Assembly (NCBI GenBank): GCA_019634955.1
Contig: JAHCAK010000009.1
Span: 1-64,000 of the forward strand
Direction: 5' to 3'
Source: Burkholderiales bacterium
GTDB lineage: Bacteria > Pseudomonadota > Gammaproteobacteria > Burkholderiales > Usitatibacteraceae
Length of the DNA stretch: 64,000 bases
Below are positions 33,347-45,701 of the stretch, piece by piece. A program made the translations under genes and the position numbers. Below the pieces are notes generated by a model. It was not told where the DNA came from and did no database searches. It saw only the letters and a list, made by a program, of their open reading frames with translations. Position 1 is the first letter of the stretch, and each line of letters begins with the position of its first letter.

Positions 33347-33850
33347 CTCGCTTTCGTGCACGTGGAACCACCTTGCCAGCGCGAGCCACGGGGCTTCGTT
33401 CCAGAAGCGCGTGGCCTGGCCTGACGGAGAGGGAAGCACGAAGAGGCGCGTCGTGCCCACGCGCTCCGGCTGCCAGCCGTAGGCGACGGCGCGGCCCAGG
33501 AAGGCCTTCGCGGCGTTCTTGCTGGTGAATGCCACCGCCTGCGGGCGGAAGCGCGCGATCTTGCGGCGCAGCGACTCCGCGTCGAGCGCGCCGTCGGGCA
33601 GCTCGTCGTCGTTGCCCGAGTGCCCCTTGCAGAGATCCGTGAGGCCGATGCCCAGCGCGAGGAGCTGGGCGTATTCGGCCGGGAGGAAGCGCCGCGGCGT
33701 GAACCCGGCCGCGTGCAGCGCCGGCCAGAAGCGGTTGCCCGGCTTCGCGTAGTAGGCGCGCGCGGCGGCCGAGGCGCGCGAGGGCGCCGTCCCGCAGAAC
33801 ACCAGCCTGAGGCCGGGCGCGAGGACGTCGGGGACGAGATGTCCCCTCAC
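33338..33850 (-). CDS. Mug/TDG-like mismatch-specific DNA glycosylase
   Basis: A 170-residue protein of the uracil-DNA glycosylase superfamily close to family 2 (Mug/TDG), a base-excision repair enzyme for U:G or related lesions. Seen are GLRLVFCGTAPSRAS (motif 1, where Mug has GINPG), KPGNRFWPALHAAGF, IGLTDLCKGHSGNDDEL and the second motif region LFVLPSPSGQATRFW. The catalytic asparagine of Mug is replaced (T-A-P), so activity may differ. The GTG start overlaps the prpE stop (GTGA at 33850-33847). The stop codon is donated by hairpin element E. Confidence 0.82.
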   Translation of the reverse strand: MRGHLVPDVLAPGLRLVFCGTAPSRASAAARAYYAKPGNRFWPALHAAGFTPRRFLPAEYAQLLALGIGLTDLCKGHSGNDDELPDGALDAESLRRKIARFRPQAVAFTSKNAAKAFLGRAVAYGWQPERVGTTRLFVLPSPSGQATRFWNEAPWLALARWFHVHESEGR

Positions 33851-35742
33851 CCCTTCAGCGCGGCGCGGATCTGCTCGAGCGCGCCCGGGTCCTCGATGGT
33901 GGTGAGGTCGCCGGGGTCGCGGCCCTCGCAGAGGGCCTGGATGGAACGGCGCAGGAGCTTGCCGGAGCGCGTCTTCGGCAGCACCGTCACGAAGTGCACG
34001 CGCGAGGGCCGCGCGATGGCGCCGAGTTCCCGGTCCACCGTGGCCATGACCTCCTTCTCGAAGGCCGCGGCAAGTTCCTTCGAGGCCGTCTTCCCGGCAT
34101 CCTTGGCCACGGCGAAGGCCACCGGCACCTGCCCCTTGAGGGAATCGGCCACGCCCACGACCGCGACCTCCGCGATGCCCGCGTGGGCCTGCACGGCTTC
34201 CTCGATCTCGCGCGTGCCGAGGCGGTGGCCGGCCACGTTGATCACGTCGTCGGTGCGGCCCAGCACGAAGTAGTAGCCGTCCTTGTCGCGCGTGGCCCAG
34301 TCGAAGGTCGAGTACACCATCTCGTCCTTGAAGGTGCCGTAATAGGTCTTCACGTAGCGCTCGTCGTCGCCCCACACCGTGGTCATGGCGCCCGGCGGCA
34401 GCGGCGGCACGATGCACAGCACGCCCTTCTGGTCGGCCTCGGCCTCCTTGCCGGTGACCTCGTCCTTGAGCTTCACGTTGTAGCCGTACACCGCGAAGGA
34501 CGGCGAGCCGAACTTGCGCGGCGTGTCCTCGACGCCGAGGCAGGCCGAGAGGATCGGCCAGCCCGTCTCCGTCTGCCAGTAGTTGTCCACCACGGGGCAG
34601 CCGAGGTTGTCGGCGACCCAGCGCGCGGTGGGCTCGTCCAGCGGCTCGCCGGCGAGGAACAGGTACTTGAGGCACTTCACGTCGTGCTTCGACATGTAGG
34701 CCGGGTCCTGCTTCTTCAGCACGCGGATGGCCGTGGGCGAGGTGAACATGGAAGTCACCTGGTAGTCGGCGACGATCTTCCACCAGATGGCGGGGTCGGG
34801 CCGGATGGGCAGGCCCTCGTACATGATGGTGGTCGAGCCGTTGATGAGCGGCCCGTAGACGATGTAGGAGTGCCCCACCACCCAGCCGATGTCGGAGGTG
34901 GAGAAGTAGGCCTCCCCCGGATTCGAGCAGTAGATGTGCTTCATCGACGCCGCGAGCGCCACGGCGTAGCCGCCCGTGTCGCGCTGCACGCCCTTGGGCT
35001 TGCCCGTGGTGCCGCTCGTGTAGAGGATGTACGAGGGCTCGTTGGACTCGAGCCAGGCCACCGGCACCTTCGCGCCCGCGTGCTTCGCGCGCAGCTCCGC
35101 GTAGTCGAGGTCGCGGCCCGGCGTGCGCGCCATGCCGGCATCCAGCCCGCGGTTCACGATCACCACGTGCGCGGGCGGCGCCTTCGACAGGCGGATGGAT
35201 TCGTCCACGAGGGGCTTGAGCGGGATCGGCTTGCCGCCACGCGCGCCCGCGTCGGCGGTGACCATCACCTTCGGCTGCGCGTCGTCGATGCGCGCGGCGA
35301 GGCTCGCGGCCGCGAAGCCGCCGAACACCACGGAGTGGATGGCGCCGATGCGCACCGTCGCGAGCATGGCGAACACCGCCTCGGGCACCATCGGCATGTA
35401 GATGAGGACGCGGTCGCCCTTGCCGACCCCGAGGGACTCGAGGATCGCGGCGAAGCGGTTCACCTCGTCGGCCAGTTCCGCGAAAGTCCAGCTCTTTTCC
35501 TGGCCGACCTCCGTGGAGATCCACACCAGCGCCTTCTGCGCGCCGCGGGTGGCGAGGTGGCGGTCCACCGCGTTGTGGCAGAGGTTCGTGAGGCCGCCGG
35601 CGAACCACGAGCGGAACGGCGGCCTCGCGTACTCGAGCACCTTGTCGTAGGGCCGGTGCCAGTCGATGAGCTTCGCCTGCTCGCCCCAGAACCCCTCGGG
35701 GTCGCGGATGGAGCGGGCGTGGAATTCCTGGTACGTGGTCAT
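33847..35742 (-). CDS. prpE: Propionate--CoA ligase (PrpE)
   Basis: A 631-residue Acs-family AMP-forming ligase that makes propionyl-CoA for the methylcitrate cycle. The PrpE type is shown by YTSGTTGKPKGVQRDTGGYA, the short N-terminus FHARSIRDPEGFWGEQAKLI, VVDNYWQTETGWPI and the C-terminal acetylatable lysine motif PKTRSGKLLRRSIQ. Acetyl-CoA synthetase usually has R-x-x-G-G- variants and is longer. GGAGG lies 5-9 nt before the ATG. A palindrome lies about 115 nt upstream. The methylcitrate genes prpBCD are 18 kb away on the plus strand, and acuI is the adjacent gene. Confidence 0.93.
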   Translation of the reverse strand: MTTYQEFHARSIRDPEGFWGEQAKLIDWHRPYDKVLEYARPPFRSWFAGGLTNLCHNAVDRHLATRGAQKALVWISTEVGQEKSWTFAELADEVNRFAAILESLGVGKGDRVLIYMPMVPEAVFAMLATVRIGAIHSVVFGGFAAASLAARIDDAQPKVMVTADAGARGGKPIPLKPLVDESIRLSKAPPAHVVIVNRGLDAGMARTPGRDLDYAELRAKHAGAKVPVAWLESNEPSYILYTSGTTGKPKGVQRDTGGYAVALAASMKHIYCSNPGEAYFSTSDIGWVVGHSYIVYGPLINGSTTIMYEGLPIRPDPAIWWKIVADYQVTSMFTSPTAIRVLKKQDPAYMSKHDVKCLKYLFLAGEPLDEPTARWVADNLGCPVVDNYWQTETGWPILSACLGVEDTPRKFGSPSFAVYGYNVKLKDEVTGKEAEADQKGVLCIVPPLPPGAMTTVWGDDERYVKTYYGTFKDEMVYSTFDWATRDKDGYYFVLGRTDDVINVAGHRLGTREIEEAVQAHAGIAEVAVVGVADSLKGQVPVAFAVAKDAGKTASKELAAAFEKEVMATVDRELGAIARPSRVHFVTVLPKTRSGKLLRRSIQALCEGRDPGDLTTIEDPGALEQIRAALKG

Positions 35743-35815
35743 GGTTTCCTCCGGGCGGGGTGGGCCTTGCCCGCTCCTGGCGGCGGGGCGGTGAAAGCGT
35801 AGACGCCGAGCGTGA

Positions 35816-35867
35816 AGCTTAGTTGATCCCGCGCAAGCTTTCAGGCCCGCGCCTCAGGGTATTCCCT
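35816..35867 (-). promoter_or_regulatory. Palindrome AGGGTATTCCCT and weak promoter upstream of prpE
   Basis: In the 142-bp gap between acuI and prpE, AGGGTATTCCCT (35856-35867) is a near-perfect inverted repeat. A -10-like TAAGCT (minus strand, 35821-35816) follows about 35 nt downstream with a poor -35, as expected for an activator-dependent promoter. The regulator is unknown. An AAGCTT pair flanks this stretch (35815-35840). Confidence 0.4.
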
Positions 35868-35884
35868 AGTGCGGCGCGCCGCGA

Positions 35885-36874
35885 TCAGGCGTTCACGTCC
35901 ACCACGAGGCGCCCGCGCACCCGGCCGGCCAGCACCTCCGGTGCCCGCTCGATCGCCTGCGCGAGGCCGATCGGGGTGGCCATCGCCGCGAGCTTGGCGC
36001 GGTCCAGCTCCGCGGCAAGCCGCGCCCACGCCTCCCCGCGCTCGGCGCGCGGCGCCATCACGCTGTCGACGCCGATGAGGCGCACGCCGCGCAGGATGAA
36101 GGGCGCGACGCTCGCCGGGAAATCCATCCCCTGCGCGAGCCCGCAGGCCGCGACCACGCCGCGGTAGCGCGCTTGCGCGCAGGCGTTGGCCAGCGTGTGG
36201 CTCCCGACGCAATCCACGACGCCCGCCCAGCGCTCCTTCTGCAGGGGCTTGCCGGGCTGCGCAAGCGCCGCGCGGTCGATCACTTCGGCGGCCCCCAGCG
36301 AGCGCAGGTACGCCTCCTCGGCCGCCTTGCCGGTCGAGGCCACGACGCGGTGCCCGCGGCCGGAAAGGATCGCCACCGCCACGCTCCCCACGCCGCCGGT
36401 TGCGCCCGTGACGAGGATTTCGCCGTCGCCCGGCTTCACGCCCTGCTTGTCGAGGGCCAGCGCGCAGAGCATCGCCGTGTAGCCCGCGGTGCCGATGGCC
36501 ATGGCCTCGCGCGCCGCGAGTCCCTCGGGCAGGCGCACCAGCCAATCGCCCTTGAGCCGCGCGCGCTGCGCGAGGCAACCCCAGTGCCCCTCGCCCACGC
36601 CCCAGCCGTTCAGGATCACGCGGTCGCCCGGCTTCCACGCGGGGTGCGCCGAGGCCGACACCGTCCCCGCCCCGTCGATGCCGGCCACCATCGGCCACTT
36701 GCGCACGACGGGCGCGCGGTCGGCGATGGCGAGAGCGTCCTTGTAGTTGACGGTGGACCACTCGACTTCCAGCGTGACGTCGCCCTCTGGCAACGCCGCG
36801 TCGTCGAGCGGAGCCACGCGGGCGGCGAACCGGTCCGCCTCGCGGGTGAGGTACACGGCCCTGAAGGTTCCCAT
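35885..36874 (-). CDS. acuI: Acrylyl-CoA reductase AcuI/YhdH-type (MDR family)
   Basis: A 329-residue zinc-free medium-chain dehydrogenase/reductase of the YhdH/AcuI group, which reduces acryloyl-CoA to propionyl-CoA with NADPH. Evidence: N-terminal [40 protein letters not shown], the nucleotide loop [20 protein letters not shown] and the C-terminal [20 protein letters not shown] lies just before the ATG. Its place next to prpE supports a role in feeding or detoxifying C3 acyl-CoA. A general quinone oxidoreductase is the less likely alternative. Confidence 0.9.
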   Translation of the reverse strand: MGTFRAVYLTREADRFAARVAPLDDAALPEGDVTLEVEWSTVNYKDALAIADRAPVVRKWPMVAGIDGAGTVSASAHPAWKPGDRVILNGWGVGEGHWGCLAQRARLKGDWLVRLPEGLAAREAMAIGTAGYTAMLCALALDKQGVKPGDGEILVTGATGGVGSVAVAILSGRGHRVVASTGKAAEEAYLRSLGAAEVIDRAALAQPGKPLQKERWAGVVDCVGSHTLANACAQARYRGVVAACGLAQGMDFPASVAPFILRGVRLIGVDSVMAPRAERGEAWARLAAELDRAKLAAMATPIGLAQAIERAPEVLAGRVRGRLVVDVNA

Positions 36875-36889
36875 CGCGTTCTCCTCCTG

Positions 36890-38107
36890 CTAGCGGGCGC
36901 GCAGCACCTGCGGATTCTCCGCCGAGGCGTGCTTCCTCGCAAAATAGTCGCGCGACTGCATCTCGAGCAGCCGGCTCGCCGTGCGCGCGAACTCGTTGCG
37001 CACCATGCGGCCCGGCCCCGTGGCCTGTGCGGCCGGCAACACCAGCTCCTCCGGCGGCGCCTCGGCCGACATCGCCAGGCGCACGCGCTGGTCGTAGAAG
37101 ACGTCCACCATCCAGGTGAGGCGGCGGATCACGTCCGTCTGCTCGGCGGCGAGCCGCGGCACGCCGGAGACGAGCACCGTGTGGTAGCCGCTCGCGATCT
37201 CGAGGTAGTCGTTCTGGGAGCGCGGCTCCACGCAGAGCGTGTCGAAGTCGAACCACGCCACGCCCTTGGCGCGCTGGCGGAAGGGCAGCTCGCGGCCGCC
37301 GATCACGAGGGCGCCCTCGCGCTCGAAGGCGGCCTTGGTCACGGCGTCGAAGAACTGCGCGAGGTGCTGGTCGGCCTCCTCGCCCGGCGGCGAGTACCAG
37401 ACGCGGAAGCCCTCGAGGATGCGCCGGCGGTGGTCCGTTCCCCCGCCGAGCGGCACGACGTCCAGCTCGCGCCTGATCACCTCGATGGCGGGCAGGAAGC
37501 GCGCGCGCTGCAGACCGTTCGGGTAGAGCCCGTCGGGCTCGTAGTTCGAGGTCATGACGAAGACCACGCCCTTGGCGACAAGCAGCTCGAGGAGCCGCCC
37601 GAGGATCATCGCGTCGGCGATGTCGCTCACGTGGAACTCGTCGAAGCACAGCAGGCGCAGCTCCCGGGCGATCTCCGTCGAGATCCGGTCGAGCGGGTCC
37701 TCGGTGCCGGAGAGCGCCCGCATGCGCGCGTGGATCTCGCGCATGAACTCGTGGAAGTGGACGCGCCGCTTGCGGCGGTGGCGGCTCACCTTGTAGAAGG
37801 CGTCCATCATGAGCGACTTGCCGCGCCCCACCCCGCCCCAGATGTACATGCCGCGCGGGGGCCGGCGGCCGGCGCCGAGGTTCGTGACCAGCCGGTTCAG
37901 CTTGCCGGCGCGGTACTGGCGGTAGTCCTCCAGCTCGCCGAAGAGGCGCTCGAGCTCGCCCAGCACGCGCAGCTGCTCGCTGTCGGTCTCGAAGTCGGGC
38001 CGCTGCTGGAAGTGCCAGTACCACTCGAGCGGGCCGGAGTACTGGTCGGGGTCCGCGGGCTCGAGCTCCTCGTCCCCGATCCCCGGGATGTCAGCGACGT
38101 CGACCAT
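36890..38107 (-). CDS. zapE: Cell division ATPase ZapE (AFG1 family)
   Basis: A 405-residue P-loop ATPase of the AFG1/ZapE family, which acts on the Z-ring under stress and in inner-membrane protein quality control. It has Walker A YIWGGVGRGKSLMMDAFY, the family stretch RRVHFHEFMREIHARM, Walker B LRLLCFDEFHVSDIADAMIL and the sensor-1 FVMTSNYEPDGLYPNGL. The ATG at 38107 gives MVDVADIPGIGDEELEP. The open frame continues upstream through the inverted-repeat element, but that part is not protein-like. There is no clear Shine-Dalgarno sequence. It is downstream of lpdA with element B filling the 175-bp gap. Confidence 0.92.
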   Translation of the reverse strand: MVDVADIPGIGDEELEPADPDQYSGPLEWYWHFQQRPDFETDSEQLRVLGELERLFGELEDYRQYRAGKLNRLVTNLGAGRRPPRGMYIWGGVGRGKSLMMDAFYKVSRHRRKRRVHFHEFMREIHARMRALSGTEDPLDRISTEIARELRLLCFDEFHVSDIADAMILGRLLELLVAKGVVFVMTSNYEPDGLYPNGLQRARFLPAIEVIRRELDVVPLGGGTDHRRRILEGFRVWYSPPGEEADQHLAQFFDAVTKAAFEREGALVIGGRELPFRQRAKGVAWFDFDTLCVEPRSQNDYLEIASGYHTVLVSGVPRLAAEQTDVIRRLTWMVDVFYDQRVRLAMSAEAPPEELVLPAAQATGPGRMVRNEFARTASRLLEMQSRDYFARKHASAENPQVLRAR

Positions 38108-38118
38108 TGGGGTAGGGA

Positions 38119-38262
38119 GAGGGAACCGCGGATGAACGCAGATGAACGCAGATGGCTTGTGGCAGGGCTCGCGTCCTGGCCCGAAGCGAATGACCCCGTT
38201 GCGGCGATGTTCCCGCCATGAGGGAACATCTGCGTTCATCTGCGTTCATCCGCGGTTCCCTC
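38119..38262. repeat. Large inverted-repeat element B (36-bp perfect arms)
   Basis: Arms 38119-38154 and 38227-38262 are exact reverse complements over 36 nt around a 72-nt spacer. The arm contains two and a half 10-nt units (ATGAACGCAG). The 33-nt arm core is identical to the left arm of element D at 55409, although the spacers differ. It begins 11 nt upstream of the zapE ATG and ends 20 nt after the lpdA stop. Confidence 0.9.
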
Positions 38263-38282
38263 GCCTCGCCAGCCCGGAGGGC

Positions 38283-39713
38283 CTACGAATTGAGCGAGCG
38301 CTTGTCGACGGCGAGCGCCGCCTCGCGCACCACCTCGGAGAGCGTCGGGTGCCCGTGGCAGATGCGCGCGATGTCCTCGCTGGCGCCCTTGAACTCCATC
38401 ACCGTCACCGCCTCCTGGATGAGGTCGGAGGCGTGCGCGTGGATGATGTGCACGCCCAGCACGCGGTCGGTGGCGGCGTCGGCCACGATCTTCACGAAGC
38501 CCTGCGACTGGCCCGTGCCCAGCGCGCGGCCGTTGATCGCGAAGGGGAACTGGCCGGTGCGCACGGCGATCCCGTCGGCCTTCGCCTTCTGCTCCGTCAT
38601 CCCCACCCACGCCACCTCGGGCGAGGTGTAGATGATCCACGGGATGCAGTCGTAGTCGATGTGCGGCCTCTGGCCGGCGATGAGCTCGGCCACCATCACG
38701 CCCTCGTCCTCGGCCTTGTGCGCGAGCATGGGGCCGCGCACGACGTCGCCGATGGCCCACACGTTGGGCAGGTTCGTGCGGCAGTGCGAGTCGACCTCGA
38801 CGAACCCGCGCTCGTCGACCTTGAGGCCCACGCCCACGGCGCCCAGCCCGTCGGTGTTCGGGATGCGTCCGACGGAGACGACCAGCTTGTCGCACTCGAG
38901 CTTCTGCGCGAGGCCCTTGTCGTCGGTGTACTCGACCAGCACGCCGGTCTTGCGCGTGGTGACCTTCTCGATCTTCACGCCCAGCCGGATGTTGAGGCCC
39001 TGGCCCTTGGTGAAGACCTTCCACGCCTCCTTCTGCACCGCCTCGTCGCAGGCGCCGAGGAACGCGGGCAGGGCCTCGAGGACGGTCACCTCGGAGCCCA
39101 GGCGCCGCCAGACGCTGCCCAGCTCGAGGCCGATCACGCCCGCGCCGATCACGCCCAGGCGCTTGGGCGCCGCCCCGAAGGCGAGCGCGCCCTCGTTGTC
39201 GCAGATGGTCACGTTGTCCACCGGCACGTTGGGCAGGTGGCGCGCCTTCGAGCCGGTGGCCACGATCACGTGGCGGGCCTGCACCGTCTCCTTCTTCTCG
39301 CCGTTGGACACCTCGATCACGTACGCGTCGCCTGCGGAGACGAAACGGCCGAACCCCTGCAGCCAGGCGATCTTGTTCTTCTTGAAGAGGAACTCGATGC
39401 CCTTGGTCATCTTCGAGACGATGCCGTCCTTTCGCGACTGCATGCGCGCGACGTCGATCTTGGCCCCCGACACCGAGATGCCGTGCTCGTCCAGGTGGTG
39501 GCCCACCTTCTCGTACTCCTCCGAGGAGGCGAGCAGCGCCTTCGACGGGATGCACCCCACGTTGAGGCAGGTGCCGCCCAGGGCGAGCTCCCCCTTCGCG
39601 TTCCTCCAGCCCTCGATGCAGGCGGTCTTCAGGCCCAGCTGGGCGGCGCGGATGGCGGCGATGTAGCCGCCGGGGCCGGCGCCGATCACGACGACGTCAA
39701 AGGTTTGCGACAT
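38283..39713 (-). CDS. lpdA: Dihydrolipoyl dehydrogenase (E3)
   Basis: A 476-residue flavoprotein disulphide reductase that reoxidises the lipoyl arm of 2-oxoglutarate (and possibly pyruvate) dehydrogenase, making NADH. The FAD motif [20 protein letters not shown], redox-active [16 protein letters not shown] motif [16 protein letters not shown], second FAD segment [20 protein letters not shown] and C-terminal [15 protein letters not shown] with the catalytic His-Glu pair are intact. It follows odhA-odhB in the same direction, with a small ORF and element C between. Confidence 0.97.
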   Translation of the reverse strand: MSQTFDVVVIGAGPGGYIAAIRAAQLGLKTACIEGWRNAKGELALGGTCLNVGCIPSKALLASSEEYEKVGHHLDEHGISVSGAKIDVARMQSRKDGIVSKMTKGIEFLFKKNKIAWLQGFGRFVSAGDAYVIEVSNGEKKETVQARHVIVATGSKARHLPNVPVDNVTICDNEGALAFGAAPKRLGVIGAGVIGLELGSVWRRLGSEVTVLEALPAFLGACDEAVQKEAWKVFTKGQGLNIRLGVKIEKVTTRKTGVLVEYTDDKGLAQKLECDKLVVSVGRIPNTDGLGAVGVGLKVDERGFVEVDSHCRTNLPNVWAIGDVVRGPMLAHKAEDEGVMVAELIAGQRPHIDYDCIPWIIYTSPEVAWVGMTEQKAKADGIAVRTGQFPFAINGRALGTGQSQGFVKIVADAATDRVLGVHIIHAHASDLIQEAVTVMEFKGASEDIARICHGHPTLSEVVREAALAVDKRSLNS

Positions 39714-39746
39714 GGTGGGTCCGATCGAGTGAATCGAGTGAAATAA

Positions 39747-39907
39747 GCGGGGTGTTCATCACGGAGGTCACGGAGAACACGGAGGGCACGGAGAAAGTCC
39801 GGGGATTCCCAGTCAATCGAAGGTCCTGCGGGGGACACGAAAGGCGATCGAGTCGCTTTCCTGCGTGCCCTCCGTGTTCTCCGTGACCTCCGTGATGAAC
39901 ACCCCGC
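39747..39907. repeat. Large inverted-repeat element C (44-bp perfect arms)
   Basis: Arms 39747-39790 and 39864-39907 are exact reverse complements over 44 nt with a 73-nt spacer. The arm is made of 9-nt units CACGGAGGT, CACGGAGAA, CACGGAGGG. Just outside lies a short direct repeat, TCGAGTGAATCGAGTGAA. It occupies the 216-bp gap between the small membrane ORF and lpdA. It is non-coding; a very stable cruciform or RNA hairpin is possible. Confidence 0.9.
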
Positions 39908-39929
39908 ATCTCCATCCTGTCCCTGCAGC

Positions 39930-40163
39930 CTAGCGCAGCCAGAAGCGGGCGATGTGGACGCCGAGCCCGGCGCAAAGGCCCGCGGCGAGCGGGTGCACGT
40001 CCTTCAGGAACATGGGCGGGTGCTTCATGAGGCCGAGCACCCAGAAGGTCGCCGCCACGGCAAGGCCCACGGCGAGCGACACCGCGAAGTGGCGCGGCAG
40101 GTAGACGCCGAGCGCCTGCTGGAAGACCACGGCGAGGAAGCCCACCAGCAGCGACCCCAGCAC
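39930..40163 (-). CDS. Small membrane protein of unknown function
   Basis: A 77-residue hydrophobic ORF between odhB and lpdA on the same strand, with two likely transmembrane segments (LLVGFLAVVFQQALGVYL and VSLAVGLAVAATFWVLGLM) and a short amphipathic tail. The only start is the GTG at 40163. The frame is open further upstream but without a start codon. No good Shine-Dalgarno sequence was seen. The sequence looks protein-like (balanced TM and KHPP loop), yet I recognise no family. Confidence 0.55.
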   Translation of the reverse strand: MLGSLLVGFLAVVFQQALGVYLPRHFAVSLAVGLAVAATFWVLGLMKHPPMFLKDVHPLAAGLCAGLGVHIARFWLR

Positions 40164-40237
40164 GAGGAAGAACGCCTTGCGAAGGACGGTCGCGGCGGTC
40201 CACTTCCTGCGGCTCTTGCGGCGCGCGAAGCCGGCCC

Positions 40238-41461
<1,224 letters not shown>

Positions 41462-41496
41462 GTCGAATCCTTCCCGTGATCGATGCGCGGGGCCGC

Positions 41497-44343
41497 TCAG
41501 CCGGCGGCCTTCTTCGGCGGCGCGGCCTCGAGGGTCAGGGCCGCGTCGATGAGGTCCTTCTGCTGCTGGTTGTGGAGCGCGAGGTAGCCCACGGCCGGCG
41601 AGGCGGAGGACTTGCGCTGCGCCGCCGTGAGGGCCTGGTCGGGCCGCAGGTGCTCGAGCAGGTAGTGCTGGATGCGGTGCCAGGCGCCCTGGTTGGCCGG
41701 CTCCTCCTGCGCCCACACGACGCTCTTCGCGTTCGGGTACAGCGCCACCTGCGCGGCGAAGTCCGCGTGCGGGAACGGGTAGAGCTGCTCGATGCGCACG
41801 AGGGCGACGTCCTCGATGCCGCGCTTGTCGCGCTCCGCGGCGATGTCGAAGTACACCTTGCCGGAGCAGAACACGATGCGCTTCACCTTCTTCGGCGCCG
41901 GCTTCGCCGGGTCGCCGATCACGCACTGGAAGGTGCCGGTGGCGAGGTCCTCCAGCGGCGAGCTCGACTCCTTGCGCCGCAGCAGGCTCTTGGGCGTCAT
42001 CACGACGAGGGGCTTCCTCAGGGGCCGCAGCACCTGGCGGCGCAGCATGTGGAAGAACTGCGCCGGCGTGGACGGCACGCACACCTGGATGTTGTGCTCG
42101 GCGCAGAGCTGCAGGTAGCGCTCGAGGCGCGCCGAGGAGTGCTCCGGCCCCTGACCCTCGTAGCCGTGCGGCAGGAACATGGTGAGGCCGCACAGGCGCC
42201 CCCACTTGGCCTCGCCCGAGGCGATGAACTGGTCGATCACGACCTGCGCGCCGTTGGCGAAGTCGCCGAACTGCGCCTCCCAGATCACCAGCTCGAAGGG
42301 GTTCGCCGTGGCGTAGCCGTACTCGAAGCCGAGCACCGCCTCCTCGGAGAGGAGCGAGTCGATGACGAGGAAGCTCGCCTGCCCCTCGCGCAGGTGCTGC
42401 AGCGGGAGGTACGTGCCCTGGTCCCACTTCTCGCGGTTCTGGTCGTGAAGCACCGCGTGGCGGTGCGCGAAGGTGCCGCGGCCGCTGTCCTGACCCGACA
42501 GGCGCACGGGCGTGCCCTCGTCGAGGAGCGCGGCGTAGGCGAGGTTCTCGGCCATGCCCCAGTCGAGCGGGGCCTTGCCCTCGCCCATCTCGCGGCGGCC
42601 GGCGAGCATGCGCTCCACCGTCGGGTGCAGCTTGAAGTTCGGAGGGATGTCGGTGAGGCGCTTCGCGTAGCGCTTGAGGCGCTCCAGCGGCACGGCGGTA
42701 TCCGCGGGCTGGCGCCAGTCGACCTTCATGTACGGCGCCCAGTCCACGGCGAGCGCGTGCTTGAGCCCGTAGAGGATCTTGGGGTTGGTGGGCTTGCCCT
42801 CGTCGAGCTTCGCGCGGAAGCTCGTCACCAGCTCGTCGGCGAATCCCGGGGCGATGAGGCCCTCCTTCTCCAGCCGGTCGGCGTACAGGCGCCGCGTGCC
42901 CGGGTGCTGGGCGATGCGCTTGTACATGAGCGGCTGGGTGACGAAGGGCTCGTCCTGCTCGTTGTGCCCCAGGCGCCGGAAGCACACCATGTCGATCACG
43001 ACGTCCTTCTTGAAGGTGTTGCGGTAGTCGAGCGCGATCTTCGCCACCATCGCCACCGCCTCGACGTCGTCGCCGTTCACGTGGAAGACCGGCGCCTCGA
43101 CCATCTTGGCGATGCCGGTGCAGTAGAGGGACGAGCGGCTGTCGCGCGTGTCGGAGGTGGTGAAGCCGATCTGGTTGTTCACGACCACGTGCACGGTGCC
43201 GCCGGTGCGGTAGCCGCGCGTCTGGGAGAGCGCGAGCGTCTCCATCACGACGCCCTGCCCCGCGAAGGCGGCGTCCCCGTGGATGAGCAGCGGCATCACC
43301 GTCTCGCCCTTGAAGTCGCCGCGGCGGTGCTGGCGTGCGCGAACCGACCCCTCGACCACGGGGTTCACGATCTCCAGGTGCGAGGGGTTGAAGGCGAGCG
43401 TGAGGTGGACGGTGCCGCCCGGCGTCTGGATGTCGGAGGAGAAGCCCTGGTGGTACTTCACGTCGCCCGAGGCGAGCTCGGCCGCCTTCCTGCCCTCGAA
43501 CTCCGAGAAGAGGTCGGCTGGGATCTTGCCGAGGTTGTTCACCAGCACGTTCAGGCGCCCGCGGTGGGCCATGCCGATCACGACCTCCTTCGCGCCTTGC
43601 GCGCCCGCCTCCTCGATGAGGATGTCGAGCATCGGCACGAGGCTCTCGCCGCCCTCGCCCGAGAAGCGCTTCTGGCCGACGTAGCGCGTGTGCAGGTAGC
43701 GCTCGAGCGTCTCGGAGGCCGTGAGCCGCTCGAGCAGGAAGCGCTTCTGGCGCTCGTTGAGCGAGGGCGTGGAGAGCGTCCCCTCGAAGCGCTCGCGCAG
43801 CCAGCGCTTCTCCTCCATCGAGGAGAGGTACATGTACTCCACGCCGATCGTGTCGCAGTAGGTCTTCCTCACCATCGCCACGATCTCGCGCAGCGTGCGG
43901 CGCTCGCGGCGGTTGGCGAAGGAGCCCATCGAGAAGACGGTGTCCAGGTCCGCCTCGCCCAGCCCGTAGTAGGCGAGCTCGAGCTCGGGAACGGACACGT
44001 GGTCCATGCGCCTCAGCGGGTCGAGGTTCGACTGGTGCGAGCCCGCGGTGCGGTGGGCGCGGATGAACATGAGGACCTTCATCTGCTTCTCGTCGTCCGC
44101 GGCCACCGAGGTGGGCGCGGCGAGCGGGCCGCGGCGGGCGGCCGCGGCGAAGGCCTCGATCACGGGGGTGTGGGCGACGTCCGCCCCGCCCCCCGAGGCC
44201 TGCCAGGCGTCGAACTGCGCGCGCCATTCCGGGGCGACGGACGCCGGGTCCCGGAGGTAGCGCTCGTAGAGCTCCTCCACGAACGGCGCGTTGGCGCCGA
44301 AGAGGTGGGAGGACGCTTCGAACTGCTTCATGACGCTGGACAT
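41497..44343 (-). CDS. sucA: 2-oxoglutarate dehydrogenase E1 (thiamine-dependent)
   Basis: A 948-residue E1 that decarboxylates 2-oxoglutarate and loads the lipoyl arm of SucB. Seen: E1-specific N-terminal [19 protein letters not shown], the substrate histidines in [20 protein letters not shown], the ThDP-binding region [20 protein letters not shown] and the C-terminal [20 protein letters not shown]. Length is normal. GAGG precedes the ATG. It is 28 nt after gltA. Confidence 0.97.
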   Translation of the reverse strand: MSSVMKQFEASSHLFGANAPFVEELYERYLRDPASVAPEWRAQFDAWQASGGGADVAHTPVIEAFAAAARRGPLAAPTSVAADDEKQMKVLMFIRAHRTAGSHQSNLDPLRRMDHVSVPELELAYYGLGEADLDTVFSMGSFANRRERRTLREIVAMVRKTYCDTIGVEYMYLSSMEEKRWLRERFEGTLSTPSLNERQKRFLLERLTASETLERYLHTRYVGQKRFSGEGGESLVPMLDILIEEAGAQGAKEVVIGMAHRGRLNVLVNNLGKIPADLFSEFEGRKAAELASGDVKYHQGFSSDIQTPGGTVHLTLAFNPSHLEIVNPVVEGSVRARQHRRGDFKGETVMPLLIHGDAAFAGQGVVMETLALSQTRGYRTGGTVHVVVNNQIGFTTSDTRDSRSSLYCTGIAKMVEAPVFHVNGDDVEAVAMVAKIALDYRNTFKKDVVIDMVCFRRLGHNEQDEPFVTQPLMYKRIAQHPGTRRLYADRLEKEGLIAPGFADELVTSFRAKLDEGKPTNPKILYGLKHALAVDWAPYMKVDWRQPADTAVPLERLKRYAKRLTDIPPNFKLHPTVERMLAGRREMGEGKAPLDWGMAENLAYAALLDEGTPVRLSGQDSGRGTFAHRHAVLHDQNREKWDQGTYLPLQHLREGQASFLVIDSLLSEEAVLGFEYGYATANPFELVIWEAQFGDFANGAQVVIDQFIASGEAKWGRLCGLTMFLPHGYEGQGPEHSSARLERYLQLCAEHNIQVCVPSTPAQFFHMLRRQVLRPLRKPLVVMTPKSLLRRKESSSPLEDLATGTFQCVIGDPAKPAPKKVKRIVFCSGKVYFDIAAERDKRGIEDVALVRIEQLYPFPHADFAAQVALYPNAKSVVWAQEEPANQGAWHRIQHYLLEHLRPDQALTAAQRKSSASPAVGYLALHNQQQKDLIDAALTLEAAPPKKAAG

Positions 44344-44371
44344 GGAGGCCTCGTGTGGCGGGAACGGCGCG

Positions 44372-45679
<1,308 letters not shown>

Positions 45680-45701
45680 GCGTGTCTCCCAGTGGGCCGC
45701 C

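Noticed and set aside
38108-38239. N-terminal extension of ZapE through the inverted-repeat element
   Set aside because: The added residues are encoded by the repeat and its spacer, are not protein-like, and would not match the family N-terminus.
39747-39907. CRISPR-like array (repeated CACGGAG units)
   Set aside because: Units are 9 nt, contiguous and without spacers, and the second set is inverted; no cas genes. It is a palindromic element.
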